From Amycolatopsis sp. DSM 110486 (GTDB taxonomy: Bacteria; Actinomycetota; Actinomycetes; Mycobacteriales; Pseudonocardiaceae): a stretch of 64,000 nucleotides of DNA. Positions 37,679 through 46,560 of this stretch are shown piece by piece. Under the pieces are notes generated by a model. That model worked only from the letters and a program-made list of their open reading frames with translations. It was not told where the DNA came from and did not search any database. The stretch covers positions 5,040,001 to 5,104,000 of the forward strand of contig NZ_CP080519.1 of NCBI RefSeq assembly GCF_019468465.1, given 5' to 3'. The translations under genes were made by a program, and so were the position numbers. The stretch's first letter is position 1. Every line of letters starts with the position of its first letter.

Positions 37679-38296
37679 GTGGCACTGACCAGGCGGGACA
37701 TCGCGCGCTCGGGACTGCGCCTGCTCAACGAGGTGGGCCTCAACGGGCTGACGCTGCGCCTGATCGCCGGCGACCTCGGCGTGAAGGCGCCCGCGCTGTA
37801 CTGGCACGTCAAGAACAAGCAGGAGCTGCTCGACGAGATGGCCACGCAGATGCTCGCCGACGCCGCGGCCGAGCGCGTGCCACCGGACGGGCTCGACGAG
37901 TGGCAGCGCCTGGAGTACCAGGCCAGGGGTCTGCGCGACGCCCTGCTGACCTACCGCGACGGCGCGAAGGTCTTCTCCGGCACGTTCCTCACCGACACGA
38001 GCCTGATCGGGCCGCTTCTGCTGCAGGAGCGGATCGACGCCGGGCTCGACCCCGTGCGCGCCGCCCGGGCGCACTTCGCCGTTTACAGCTTCGTGATCGG
38101 CTTCACCATCGAAGAGCAGGCCGTGTACCCGGTGCGCGGACAGCGGGACGAGCGCTACGGCCCCGACGACGCGGGCGCCGCTGTGCTGGGCGACCCCGAA
38201 GCCGGATTTTCCGACGGGCTGGCCATCGTGCTCGCCGGCGCCCGTCAGTGGCTCGACGGGCCATCGTCGCAGGTGGAGACGTCGCAAAGCCCTTAA
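37679..38296 (+). CDS. TetR-family repressor of the divergent monooxygenase
   Basis: A 205-aa protein. The HTH (about 5-50) has LNEVGLNGLTLRLIAGDLGVKAPALYWHVKNKQEL, and the C-terminal region is of the TetR_C type found in the tetracycline repressor itself (ALLTYRDGAKVFSGTFL, AHFAVYSFVIGFTIEEQA). GGAGG lies 6 nt before the GTG. The TetR-class ligand domain and the PHBH-type monooxygenase next door make a tetracycline-like or aromatic inducer plausible. Confidence 0.92.
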   Translation: MALTRRDIARSGLRLLNEVGLNGLTLRLIAGDLGVKAPALYWHVKNKQELLDEMATQMLADAAAERVPPDGLDEWQRLEYQARGLRDALLTYRDGAKVFSGTFLTDTSLIGPLLLQERIDAGLDPVRAARAHFAVYSFVIGFTIEEQAVYPVRGQRDERYGPDDAGAAVLGDPEAGFSDGLAIVLAGARQWLDGPSSQVETSQSP

Positions 38297-38349
38297 GTGG
38301 GGGTGCCTGAAAACCCCTGGAGCCCCCATGTAATCTATTAACACAACGA

Positions 38350-38423
38350 CGCGGGGTGGAGCAGCTCGGTAGCTCGCTGGGCTCATAACCCAGAGGTCGC
38401 AGGTTCAAATCCTGTCCCCGCTA
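38350..38423 (+). tRNA. tRNA-fMet (CAT), initiator, copy 2
   Basis: Identical over all 74 nt to the copy at 33943, with the same 5-nt ACGAC-type lead-in, but with different upstream and downstream sequence. A TAATCT box lies about 14 nt upstream. The CCA end is not encoded. Confidence 0.97.
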
Positions 38424-38429
38424 CTGTCG

Positions 38430-38467
38430 AAAAGCCCGGTTTGCACATGGTGCAAGCCGGGCTTTTT
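38430..38467 (+). terminator. Terminator of the second tRNA-fMet gene
   Basis: AAAAGCCCGGTTTGCAC pairs with GTGCAAGCCGGGCTTTT around a 3-nt loop (one bulge), followed by more T. It is unrelated in sequence to the terminator of the first copy. Confidence 0.9.
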
Positions 38468-38682
38468 CGTGTGCTGACCTGCCGGTTCGCTCGGGTGGTG
38501 GTTGCGCTCGGACCCCTTGGTCGTTTTGCGCCGGAACTCGCGCCCTCGCGGTTGCGGAGCGTGTCCGGGTCCACAGTGGACCTGCTTCCGGATTGGGCCG
38601 AACGAGGGGATAACACTAGCCACAATGGACAGATCCCGAGGCCACTGTGGACATACCGCCGAAGAAGTGGGAACGTAGAGGT

Positions 38683-39183
38683 GTGTCCGAATTGAATGCA
38701 ACAGCCGCCGCTCTGCTCGGTCTCCTCCACGACGGTCCCGCCACGGGCGGGCAGCTGGTCGCGGGAGCCGACGAGCGCTTCGGCGCCTTCTTCAGTGTCA
38801 CCCGCAGCCAGGTCTACCGCGAGCTCCCGGCGTTGTCCAAGGAGGGCCTCGTCCGGCTGGGCAAGCAGGGTCCGCGCTCGAGCCAGCAGTACGTGCTGAC
38901 CGCGGCCGGCAAGAAGGCCTTCAAGACGTGGCTCACGTCCGAGGCCGGTCCCGACCACCTGCGCAGCCCGCTCATCCTGCGGCTCGTGCACGCCGGTTCG
39001 CTCACAGCGAAGCAGCGCACCGCTCTGCTCGAGACCGCCCGCGGCACCTACCAGGTGCAGCTCGACGAGGCCAGGACGGCCACCAAGTCGGCCGACGGCC
39101 CCTACGCCAAGGCCGTCGCCGAGTTCGCGCAGGCGCAGGCCAAGGCCGCTCTGAAGCTGCTCGACGCCATCCCGTCGGCCTGA
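38683..39183 (+). CDS. PadR-family transcriptional regulator
   Basis: A 166-aa protein with an N-terminal PadR winged helix (LLGLLHDGPATGGQLVAGADERF, then SQVYRELPALSKEGLVRLG, PRSSQQYVLTAAGKKAFKTWL) and a C-terminal helical region (about 95-160, coiled-coil-like, EARTATKSADGPYAKAVAEFAQAQAKAALKLL) for dimerisation. GTG 38683 puts the domain at the N-terminus; an in-frame GTG at 38647 is possible. The target is unknown. It stands alone, bounded by terminators on both sides. Confidence 0.88.
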   Translation: MSELNATAAALLGLLHDGPATGGQLVAGADERFGAFFSVTRSQVYRELPALSKEGLVRLGKQGPRSSQQYVLTAAGKKAFKTWLTSEAGPDHLRSPLILRLVHAGSLTAKQRTALLETARGTYQVQLDEARTATKSADGPYAKAVAEFAQAQAKAALKLLDAIPSA

Positions 39184-39195
39184 CCCACGCCACAG

Positions 39196-39228
39196 CCCAC
39201 GACCGGTTCGCAACCGGTCGTGGGTTTT
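39196..39228 (+). terminator. Terminator after the PadR gene
   Basis: A perfect 13-bp stem, CCCACGACCGGTT with AACCGGTCGTGGG, encloses a 3-nt loop and is followed by TTTT. Confidence 0.93.
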
Positions 39229-39246
39229 GCCGTAACCTTGGTAAAC

Positions 39247-40350
39247 GTGAGTGATGAGTTCGATGCGGCCCTCAAGGACCTGACCGGCAAGCTGACGCAG
39301 ATCGAGTCGGTGATGGACCTCGATGCGCTGCGTGCGCAGGTCGCGGAGCTCGAGAGCCAGGCCTCCAGCCCCACCCTCTGGGACAACCCGGAGGAGGCGC
39401 AGAAGGTCACCAGCCAGCTCTCGCACCGCCAGAGCGAGCTGCGCCGCGTCTCCGACCTGCGTTCGCGCCTCGACGACCTGGGCGTGCTCTACGAGCTGGC
39501 CGAGGCCGAGGGCGACGCCGGCAGCATGCACGAGGCGGAAGGCGAGCTCACCGACCTCGGCAAGGACGTCGACGCGCTCGAGGTCCGCACACTGCTGTCC
39601 GGTGAGTACGACGACCGCAACGCCGTCGTCACCATCCGCGCGGAGGCCGGCGGCGTCGACGCGGCCGACTGGGCCGAGATGCTGCTGCGCATGTACCTGC
39701 GCTGGGCCGAGCGCCACGGCTACCCCACCGACGTCTACGACATCTCCTACGCCGAAGAGGCGGGCATCAAGTCGGCGACGTTCAAGGTGAGCGCCCCCTA
39801 CGTCTACGGCACCCTCTCGGTCGAGCAGGGCACGCACCGCCTGGTGCGGATCTCGCCGTTCGACAACCAGAGCCGCCGCCAGACATCCTTCGCCCACGTC
39901 GAGGTGCTGCCGGAGGTCGAGGAGGTCGACCACGTCGACATCGCGGAAAAGGACATCCGCGTCGACGTGTACCGCTCGTCGGGCCCCGGTGGACAGAGCG
40001 TGAACACCACCGACTCCGCGGTGCGCATCACGCACCTGCCGACCGGCATCGTCGTCTCCTGCCAGAACGAGAAGTCGCAGCTGCAGAACAAGGCCGCGGC
40101 GCTGAAGGTCCTGCAGGCCCGCCTGATGCTGCGCAAGAAGGAAGAGGAGCGGGCCGAAATGGACGCCCTCAAGGACGGCGGCTCCAGCTGGGGCAACCAG
40201 ATGCGCTCTTACGTGCTGCACCCGTACCAGATGGTCAAGGACCTGCGCACCGACTTCGAGGTCGGCAACCCGAGCGCTGTGCTCGACGGCGAGATCGACG
40301 GCTTCCTCGAGGCGGGCATCCGCTGGCGTAAGCAGGCCGCGGTCGCGTAA
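39247..40350 (+). CDS. prfB: Peptide chain release factor 2
   Basis: A 367-aa class I release factor reading UGA and UAA. The tripeptide SPF in [15 protein letters not shown] is the RF2 codon-recognition motif, and [10 protein letters not shown] carries the GGQ peptidyl-hydrolysis loop. The frame is continuous, without the in-frame UGA and +1 frameshift used for autoregulation in many bacteria. GTG 39247 follows a TAACCT box by 8 nt, suggesting a leaderless mRNA. It precedes ftsEX and smpB as in other actinobacteria. Confidence 0.97.
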   Translation: MSDEFDAALKDLTGKLTQIESVMDLDALRAQVAELESQASSPTLWDNPEEAQKVTSQLSHRQSELRRVSDLRSRLDDLGVLYELAEAEGDAGSMHEAEGELTDLGKDVDALEVRTLLSGEYDDRNAVVTIRAEAGGVDAADWAEMLLRMYLRWAERHGYPTDVYDISYAEEAGIKSATFKVSAPYVYGTLSVEQGTHRLVRISPFDNQSRRQTSFAHVEVLPEVEEVDHVDIAEKDIRVDVYRSSGPGGQSVNTTDSAVRITHLPTGIVVSCQNEKSQLQNKAAALKVLQARLMLRKKEEERAEMDALKDGGSSWGNQMRSYVLHPYQMVKDLRTDFEVGNPSAVLDGEIDGFLEAGIRWRKQAAVA

Positions 40351-40557
40351 CCACCGGCTGCGTGAGTCCACTGTCGCCTGATCGAAAACAGGCGGCAGGG
40401 ATCCACTGTCGACACCCGGAACCGATTCCGGGGCAAGGGACTTCAGCTACCGTCCGGCGCGGCAAACGCCACGCTTGGCGACGGCGGGGGTCCCTTGCTC
40501 GTTTCGGGGGCACGGGCAACCCGGGCTTAACGAGGCCCATGGGTAGTATGCCGAACC

Positions 40558-41247
40558 GTGATCCGGCTCGAAGAGGTTTCCAAGGTCTACAAGACCTCGA
40601 CCCGTCCTGCCCTCGAACGGGTGTCGGTCGAGATCGACAAGGGTGAGTTCGTCTTCCTCATCGGCCCTTCGGGTTCCGGGAAGTCGACGTTCCTGCGCCT
40701 GTTGCTGCGCGAAGAGGTCCCGAGCAAGGGCCGCGTGATGGTGTCCAACTTCGACGTCGCCAAGCTCGCGCGGCGCAGGGTCCCCCGCCTGCGCCAGACG
40801 ATCGGCTGCGTCTTCCAGGACTTCCGCCTGCTGGCCAACAAGACCGTGGCCGAGAACGTCGCGTTCGCGCTCGAGGTGATCGGCAAGCCGCGCCTGACCA
40901 TCAAGAAGGTCGTGCCGGAGGTGCTGGAGCTCGTGGGCTTGGAGGGCAAGGCCGACCGCCTGCCCAACGAGCTATCCGGTGGCGAGCAGCAGCGCGTGGC
41001 GATCGCGCGCGCGTTCGTGAACCGGCCGCTGGTGCTGCTGGCCGACGAGCCGACCGGGAACCTGGACCCCGACACGAGCCAGGACATCATGCTGCTGCTG
41101 GAGCGCATCAACCGCACGGGCACGACCGTGCTGATGGCCACCCACGACCACTCCATCGTGGACTCGATGCGCCGCCGGGTCGTCGAGCTGCAGCTCGGCC
41201 GCGTGATCCGCGACGACGCCCGCGGGGTGTACGGCATCGGTCGCTGA
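40558..41247 (+). CDS. ftsE: Cell-division ATP-binding protein FtsE
   Basis: A 229-aa ABC ATPase. Walker A is GPSGSGKST (about 38), the signature is [14 protein letters not shown] and Walker B is [12 protein letters not shown]. With FtsX it drives periplasmic activation of a peptidoglycan hydrolase at division. TAGTAT lies 8 nt before the GTG, so the start is probably leaderless. ftsX follows after 58 nt. Confidence 0.97.
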   Translation: MIRLEEVSKVYKTSTRPALERVSVEIDKGEFVFLIGPSGSGKSTFLRLLLREEVPSKGRVMVSNFDVAKLARRRVPRLRQTIGCVFQDFRLLANKTVAENVAFALEVIGKPRLTIKKVVPEVLELVGLEGKADRLPNELSGGEQQRVAIARAFVNRPLVLLADEPTGNLDPDTSQDIMLLLERINRTGTTVLMATHDHSIVDSMRRRVVELQLGRVIRDDARGVYGIGR

Positions 41248-41305
41248 GCGACCCGCCGCCCGCCTTCCCCGACAGCCCCGACCCAACAAGGGACAGACAC
41301 CTGCG

Positions 41306-42199
41306 ATGCGTGCCAGTTTCGTCTTCAGCGAGGTCCTCACCGGTTTGCGCCGGAACGTCACGATGACCATCGCGATGATCCTCACCACGGCGGTCTCCCT
41401 CGCCATGCTCGGCGGTGGCCTCCTGGCCGTGCGGACGATCGACAAGATGAAGGCGAACTTCCTCGCCGAGGTCGAGGTCCAGGTCAGTCTGGTCGAGGAC
41501 ATCAGCGCCAACGACAAGAACTGCTCGCAGCCGCTGTGCAGCGGGCTGCGCGAGTCGCTGCAGAACAACCCCGGCGTCGAGTCCGTGGTGTACGAGAACC
41601 GCGACCAGGCCTACGACCGGTTCAAGAAGATCTTCGCGAGCCAGCCCGAGCTGCTGGAGCTCACCGGACCGGAGGCGCTGCCGGCGTCGCTGCAGGTGAA
41701 GCTGAAGGACCCGGACCGCAGCGCCGCGATCATCGCGGAGTACTCGGGCAAGCCCGGCGTGCGCAAGGTCGACGACCAGAAGAAGTTCCTCGACCGCGTG
41801 TTCAACGTGTTCAACGGCATCCGCAACATCGCGTTCGGGATCGCGCTCATCATGGCCATCGCGGCGCTGCTGCTGATCGCGAACACCATCCAGGTGTCGG
41901 CGTTCACCCGGCGCACGGAGGTCGGCATCATGCGGCTGGTCGGCGCGACCCGGTGGTACACACAGCTACCGTTCCTCCTGGAGGCGGTGGTCGCCGGCGT
42001 GGTCGGTGCCGTGCTCGGCATCCTGTTCCTGCTGGCTGCCAAGCTCACGTTCCTCGACTCCGTGCTCACGGGTGAGGTCTTCCCGCAGATCACCACGCTG
42101 GAGCTGCTGTTCCCCGTGGCGCCGATGCTGCTGGCCGTGTCGGTCGTGATCTCGGCGATCACCGGGTACGTCACGCTCCGCCTGTACGTCCGCCACTAG
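41306..42199 (+). CDS. ftsX: Cell-division membrane protein FtsX
   Basis: A 297-aa protein with four membrane helices: one near the N-terminus (about 22-45), then three after about 170 (NIAFGIALIMAIAALLLIANT and later). The large external loop between helices 1 and 2 has a cysteine pair (NDKNCSQPLCSGL) as in mycobacterial FtsX, where that domain binds the hydrolase RipC. It works with FtsE. ATG start. Confidence 0.96.
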   Translation: MRASFVFSEVLTGLRRNVTMTIAMILTTAVSLAMLGGGLLAVRTIDKMKANFLAEVEVQVSLVEDISANDKNCSQPLCSGLRESLQNNPGVESVVYENRDQAYDRFKKIFASQPELLELTGPEALPASLQVKLKDPDRSAAIIAEYSGKPGVRKVDDQKKFLDRVFNVFNGIRNIAFGIALIMAIAALLLIANTIQVSAFTRRTEVGIMRLVGATRWYTQLPFLLEAVVAGVVGAVLGILFLLAAKLTFLDSVLTGEVFPQITTLELLFPVAPMLLAVSVVISAITGYVTLRLYVRH

Positions 42200-42209
42200 T
42201 TTCGCCTCG

Positions 42210-42253
42210 ACGCCGCGTGGGCAGGATTTCGGTCCAGCCCACGCGGCGTTGTC
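42210..42253 (+). terminator. Terminator after ftsX
   Basis: ACGCCGCGTGGGC pairs perfectly with GCCCACGCGGCGT (13 bp, 14-nt loop), followed by TGTCGTTTT. It ends the ftsEX operon and may also serve the converging remnant. Confidence 0.9.
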
Positions 42254-42257
42254 GTTT

Positions 42258-42722
42258 TCAGGCCACGGCGTCCAATTCGTCCACCTGGGACGGTGCCGGC
42301 AGCGCGTGCAGGTGACCGTCGGGGCGGACGACGGCGACCACCGGCTTCGGGCCCAGCGCGTCGGCCAGCGGGCCTTCCCCGTACCGCGGCTCGACGACGA
42401 ACGCGTGGCGCACCTGGTCGCCGACGCGCCGCGCCAGAGCCCGCCACGCCGGGGAGACGCGGGTGCCCGGCCACAGCAGCACGGTGAAGCCGTCCGCGGA
42501 GACCGGCGTCCACGTCCGGCCGCCCACGCGGGTCTCCTGGCCCGGCTCGCCCGCCACCGGCAGCACGGGCAGCCGTTCGCCCGGCCGCACGCGCTTGTCG
42601 GGCAGGGCGCCGCGCAGGACGTTGCGAGCGGGGTAGCGCACGCCGGATCGGTGGCTCAGCGCGGTGTCCTGACCAGGGGAGCAGCGCGGGGAAACCCTGT
42701 CGGCTCCCGCGGGGAAAACCAC
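42258..42722 (-). pseudogene. C-terminal remnant of an FAD-dependent monooxygenase
   Basis: An open frame of about 155 codons whose residues resemble only the C-terminal thioredoxin-like part of PHBH-type monooxygenases ([25 protein letters not shown] and the end VVRPDGHLHALP, comparable to ALVRPDGYF in the intact enzyme at 36195). No FAD-binding GxGxxG, DG or GDAAH motif is present, and the frame begins inside the smpB promoter region. It is most simply a 5'-truncated gene, though a short stand-alone protein cannot be excluded. Confidence 0.55.
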
Positions 42723-42736
42723 GTAGAGTTGACATC

Positions 42737-43219
42737 ATGCCCAAGGAACGTGGACAGAAGGTCATCGCGTCGAACCGCAAGGCTCGGCACGACTACTCCA
42801 TCCTGGACACCTACGAAGCGGGACTGGTGCTCCAGGGCACGGAGGTGAAGAGCCTTCGGGAGGGCAAGGCCTCGCTCGCCGACGCGTTCGCGACCGTCGA
42901 CGACGGTGAGGTGTGGCTGCGCAACGTGCACATCCCGGAGTACACGCAGGGCACCTGGACCAACCACACGCCGCGGCGCACGCGCAAGCTGCTGCTGCAC
43001 CGCGGCGAGATCGAGAAGCTGATCGGCAAGACGAAGGAGAGCGGCCTCTCGCTGGTGCCGCTGTCGATGTACTTCAAGGACGGCAAGGTCAAGGTCGAGA
43101 TCGCGCTGGCCAAGGGCAAGAAGGCCTACGACAAGCGCCAGACGCTGGCCAAACGCGACGCCGAGCGCGACATCAGCAAGGCCATGGGCCGCGCGCTGAA
43201 GGGCCGGTTCACGGAGTGA
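42737..43219 (+). CDS. smpB: SsrA-binding protein SmpB
   Basis: A 160-aa protein with an OB-fold: [35 protein letters not shown] at the start and a basic C-terminal tail ([27 protein letters not shown]) that enters the decoding site. It delivers tmRNA (encoded at 48565) to stalled ribosomes. A TAGAGT box lies 7 nt before the ATG, so the mRNA is predicted to be leaderless. The next gene starts on its stop codon (GTGA). Confidence 0.97.
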   Translation: MPKERGQKVIASNRKARHDYSILDTYEAGLVLQGTEVKSLREGKASLADAFATVDDGEVWLRNVHIPEYTQGTWTNHTPRRTRKLLLHRGEIEKLIGKTKESGLSLVPLSMYFKDGKVKVEIALAKGKKAYDKRQTLAKRDAERDISKAMGRALKGRFTE

Positions 43220-44112
43220 CGCTCGGTCCCACCTCGGACGCCGATGTCGCTCGGTGGACCGCTGCCCTCGGCCTCGACGGACTCGTCGACATCCACGTGC
43301 ACTTCCTGCCGAAGTCCGTGATGGACAAGGTCTGGGCCTACTTCGACCACGCGCAGGCGCACTACGGCACCGAATGGCCGGTGCACTACCGAACGGCGGA
43401 GCAAGAGCGCGTGCAGACGCTGCGCGAGCTGGGCGTGACGCAGTTCGCGCCCCTGGTCTACCCGCACAAGCCGGGGATGGCGGAGTGGCTCACGTCGTGG
43501 GTGCTGGAGTTCGCCGAGCAGGTGCCCGAAGCGGTGCCCACGGGCACGTTCTACCCCGAGCCGGCCGCCGCGTCCTCAGTGGACGCCTCCCTGCGGGCCG
43601 GCGCGCGATGCTTCAAGGCCCACGTGCAGGTCGGCAAATACGACCCGCGAGACGACCTGCTGAAGCCGGTGTGGGGTTCGCTGGCCGACGCGGGCGTGCC
43701 CGTCGTCGTCCACTGTGGACATGGGCCGCTGCGCGGCGACTTCACGGGCCTGAACGTGTTCGCCGAGGTCCTCGAACGGCACCCGAACCTCACGGCCGTG
43801 CTGGCCCACGCGGCGATGCCCGAGTTCACCAGCGCGTTCGAGCTGATGGCGCGCTTCCCGCGCGTGCACATCGACACCACGATGGTCGGCGTGCCGTTCG
43901 CGCAGAAGATGTCGCCGCTGCCGCCCGACTGGACCGACCGGCTCGTCGAGTTCGCCGACCGCGTGGTGCTGGGCACGGACTTCCCGAACATCCCGTACTC
44001 CTACGCCACGCAGCTGCAGGCGATCGCCGGCTGGGCGGCCGACGATCGCCTGGGTGAGCCGTTCCTGCGGGCCGTGCTGCACGACACTCCCGCGAAGCTG
44101 CTCAGCGTTTGA
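43216..44112 (+). CDS. Amidohydrolase-family (ACMSD-like) metal-dependent hydrolase
   Basis: A 298-aa TIM-barrel hydrolase of the amidohydrolase_2 type. Metal ligands are likely in DIHVHFLP (about 21), [17 protein letters not shown] and the aspartate of [12 protein letters not shown]. Relatives decarboxylate or hydrolyse small carboxylic acids. The GTG overlaps the smpB stop. Its 3' end overlaps the converging acyltransferase by 11 nt. No substrate clue. Confidence 0.85.
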   Translation: MTLGPTSDADVARWTAALGLDGLVDIHVHFLPKSVMDKVWAYFDHAQAHYGTEWPVHYRTAEQERVQTLRELGVTQFAPLVYPHKPGMAEWLTSWVLEFAEQVPEAVPTGTFYPEPAAASSVDASLRAGARCFKAHVQVGKYDPRDDLLKPVWGSLADAGVPVVVHCGHGPLRGDFTGLNVFAEVLERHPNLTAVLAHAAMPEFTSAFELMARFPRVHIDTTMVGVPFAQKMSPLPPDWTDRLVEFADRVVLGTDFPNIPYSYATQLQAIAGWAADDRLGEPFLRAVLHDTPAKLLSV

Positions 44113-45439
44113 TCTTCGCCGCCTCCGTGATCGCGACGGCCCGGCCGAGCAGCGGCGTCAGCGACACCTGACGGCCGGCCAGCGCGAACCCGGCGGCGAG
44201 CAGCACGACCCAGGGGATCGGGCCGTGGGCGAAGCCTTCGCTCAGCGGCTGGAACCCGTGCGCGGCGAGCCCGAGCAGGCCACCGGACGCGAGCAGCCCG
44301 GCCAGCACCAGCTGTGGCGTCCGAGCGGTGATCACCACGTCGTCGCGCTGCGTTTCGAAGCGGGAGAACAACCGCAGCAGCACGAGCAGCACAGCTGCGC
44401 ACAACGCGAACCAGGCCGGCGCCATCACGAGCCACAGCGCCGAACCGGGGGCCGGTGTCGCGTACCCGAGGCCGAGCACCGTCACGCCGGAGACGACGAT
44501 CAGGGCCGGCATGTGCCAGAGGTACACGCTCATGAACCGTGCGCCGATCCAGCTCAGCGCGGTGCCGACACCAGGCCGGGCGGCCAGCGCGACCAGTTGC
44601 GGGCGGAACGCCAGCAGCAGACCGAGCTGACCCACGGCCAGGAACAGCAGCAACACGGTGGGCGGGCTCATGTTCGACACCGGCGCGCCCGGCATGCCGA
44701 TCATGCTGGCCGGGTACGGACCGAACGCGACCAGCAGCGCCGTGACCCCGAAACCGGCGGCTGACAACGCGAGCGCACCACGGCGGGTCAGCTCACCGAG
44801 CCGGCCTTCCACGTAAGCGAAACCGAGCTGGTGCACGGCCACCCACACGAACACCGCGTTGACGTACCCGATCAGGCCGAGGTCAGCGAACCGCGCGACG
44901 TCGACGAGCGCACCCGCCACGGCCATCGCCAGCGGCACCCACAGGCCCCAGCGGCGGTGCGCCGCGACCATCAGCGGCGTGAGCAGCACCGTGAGCAGGT
45001 AGACGGACAGGAACCACAGCAGCTGCGCGGCGATCGAGCTCGCCACCTGCAGCGGCTGCGCCGGAATTCCCATGCCCTGCAGCAGATCCGGCACCACGAG
45101 CCACACGGCCAGCAGCGGAAGCACCGGCACCAGCAGCCTTCGGACGCGCGCGGCGAGCCACGCGCGGGAGGATTCCGCGCGGCGCAAGGAGATCAGGTTC
45201 GCCGCGCCGCCGGCGAAGAAGACCAACGGCATCACTTGCGACAGCCAGGTAATAGCCCACCAGCCGGGCGTCGCGAGCGCGTTGCCCGTCACCAGCGTGC
45301 CGTCGGAGTAGGAAAGCACCGGCATCACCCAGTGCTGCGTGATCACGGCCAGGATCGCGCCTGCCCGCACCACGTCGAGGAACTTGTCGCGGCCGCCGGG
45401 AGCGACCGGTGTGCTGACCCGCAGCAGGCTCGTCGTCAT
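44102..45439 (-). CDS. Acyltransferase-3 family membrane protein
   Basis: A 445-aa protein with ten or more predicted membrane helices. The N-terminal RDKFLDVVRAGAILAVITQHW carries the family Arg and His of the active site, and WLAARVRRLLVP is the following conserved loop. Such enzymes O-acylate cell-envelope sugars, lipids or secondary metabolites. No partner gene indicates the acceptor. It is transcribed towards the amidohydrolase. Confidence 0.9.
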   Translation of the reverse strand: MTTSLLRVSTPVAPGGRDKFLDVVRAGAILAVITQHWVMPVLSYSDGTLVTGNALATPGWWAITWLSQVMPLVFFAGGAANLISLRRAESSRAWLAARVRRLLVPVLPLLAVWLVVPDLLQGMGIPAQPLQVASSIAAQLLWFLSVYLLTVLLTPLMVAAHRRWGLWVPLAMAVAGALVDVARFADLGLIGYVNAVFVWVAVHQLGFAYVEGRLGELTRRGALALSAAGFGVTALLVAFGPYPASMIGMPGAPVSNMSPPTVLLLFLAVGQLGLLLAFRPQLVALAARPGVGTALSWIGARFMSVYLWHMPALIVVSGVTVLGLGYATPAPGSALWLVMAPAWFALCAAVLLVLLRLFSRFETQRDDVVITARTPQLVLAGLLASGGLLGLAAHGFQPLSEGFAHGPIPWVVLLAAGFALAGRQVSLTPLLGRAVAITEAAKIKR

Positions 45440-45533
45440 GCCTCTAAGGCTGGTCGCTGCGGGCCTTTCGAACAGCGGGGTGAGCCGCCGAGTTCGACCT
45501 CCGGCCAGCCCGTGGTCGATACGGGGGTTGTCC

Positions 45534-45806
45534 CTACCTCAGGCCGTCGGGCTCCGGTTCGGAGTGCGAGGGTTCCGAGTGCTCGGGTTCAGAGTGCCTT
45601 GTGGCGCTCACGCGGTACTCCCAGCCGTGGTCGGTCATGCCGAGCTCGTACAGCGTCTCGATCTTCGGGCCGCCGTGGAGGTGGATGTGGCGCACGATCG
45701 TGCCGGGGACCGGTTCCTCGTCGGTGAGCTCCTGGACACGGCCGTCGAGCGGACCGCCGAAGAAGCGGACGCTGCGGTCGGTCACCGGGAACTCCTCACC
45801 AGACAT
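45534..45806 (-). CDS. Small uncharacterised protein with a His/Glu/Pro-rich tail
   Basis: A 90-aa protein. The N-terminal 70 residues (VRFFGGPLDGRVQELTDEEPVPGTIVRHIHLHG, ETLYELGMTDHGWEYRV) look like a compact folded domain of a type often seen as hypothetical in actinobacteria. The tail repeats SEP (HSEPEHSEPSHSEPEPD). No known function. It lies 58 nt downstream of the response regulator on the same strand and might be co-transcribed. Confidence 0.75.
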   Translation of the reverse strand: MSGEEFPVTDRSVRFFGGPLDGRVQELTDEEPVPGTIVRHIHLHGGPKIETLYELGMTDHGWEYRVSATRHSEPEHSEPSHSEPEPDGLR

Positions 45807-45864
45807 TGGTCCATGGTAAGCGAGGCCCTCACGCGCGTGCTGCCGCCAATACGGGTGACGGCCG

Positions 45865-46506
45865 TCAGCGGCCCAGGTACGTCAGGACCGCTCGCACCCG
45901 CCGGTGTTCTTCCGAGCTGGCTTCGAGACCGAGCTTGGAGAAGATGTTGCCGATGTGCTTTTCGACGGCACCGTGCGACACCACCAGCCGGTTGGCGATC
46001 GCCGTGTTCGACAACCCTTGCGCCATCAGGCCCAGCACTTCCGATTCGCGCGCGGTGAGCGCGTCGAGCGGGTTGCGGCGCCCGCGGGCCATCAGCTGCG
46101 CGATCACGTCCGGATCGATCGCGGTGCCGCCTCCTGCGACGCGGCGCACGGCGTCGAGGAAGTCGGCGACGTCGGCGACGCGTTCCTTGAGCAGGTAACC
46201 GACCCCGCCGGCGCCGCCGGAGAGCAGTTCCACCGCGTAGCTCTCCTCGACGTACTGCGAAAGCACCAGCACGGGCAAGCCGGGCACGGCGCTGCGCGCG
46301 GCGAGGGCCGCGCGCAGGCCTTCGTCGGTGAACGTCGGCGGCATACGCACGTCGACGATCGCCAGGTCGGGCCGGTGTTCGGTGACCGCGCCGAGCAGGT
46401 CGTCACCGTTGTCGACGGCGGCGACGGTCTCGATGCCCTCGTCGGCGAGCAGGCGCGTGACCCCCGCCCGCAGCAGCACGGCGTCTTCGGCGATCACTAC
46501 TCGCAT
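45865..46506 (-). CDS. NarL/LuxR-type response regulator
   Basis: A 213-aa protein with a receiver domain (MRVVIAEDAVLLRAGV acidic pair, phospho-acceptor Asp in DLAIVDVRMPP, switch LSQYVEE) and a C-terminal LuxR HTH (LTARESEVLGLMAQGLSNTAIANRLVVSHGAVEKHIGNIFSKL). It is the partner of the histidine kinase 54 nt upstream. Confidence 0.95.
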   Translation of the reverse strand: MRVVIAEDAVLLRAGVTRLLADEGIETVAAVDNGDDLLGAVTEHRPDLAIVDVRMPPTFTDEGLRAALAARSAVPGLPVLVLSQYVEESYAVELLSGGAGGVGYLLKERVADVADFLDAVRRVAGGGTAIDPDVIAQLMARGRRNPLDALTARESEVLGLMAQGLSNTAIANRLVVSHGAVEKHIGNIFSKLGLEASSEEHRRVRAVLTYLGR

Positions 46507-46560
46507 CAGGCCCCCAGGCTCGTGAGAGAAAAGCTCCGGGGCTATTCACTCACGAGCGGG

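Noticed and set aside
39247..40350. Programmed +1 frameshift in prfB
   Set aside because: The frame is continuous from the start with no in-frame TGA near codon 25.
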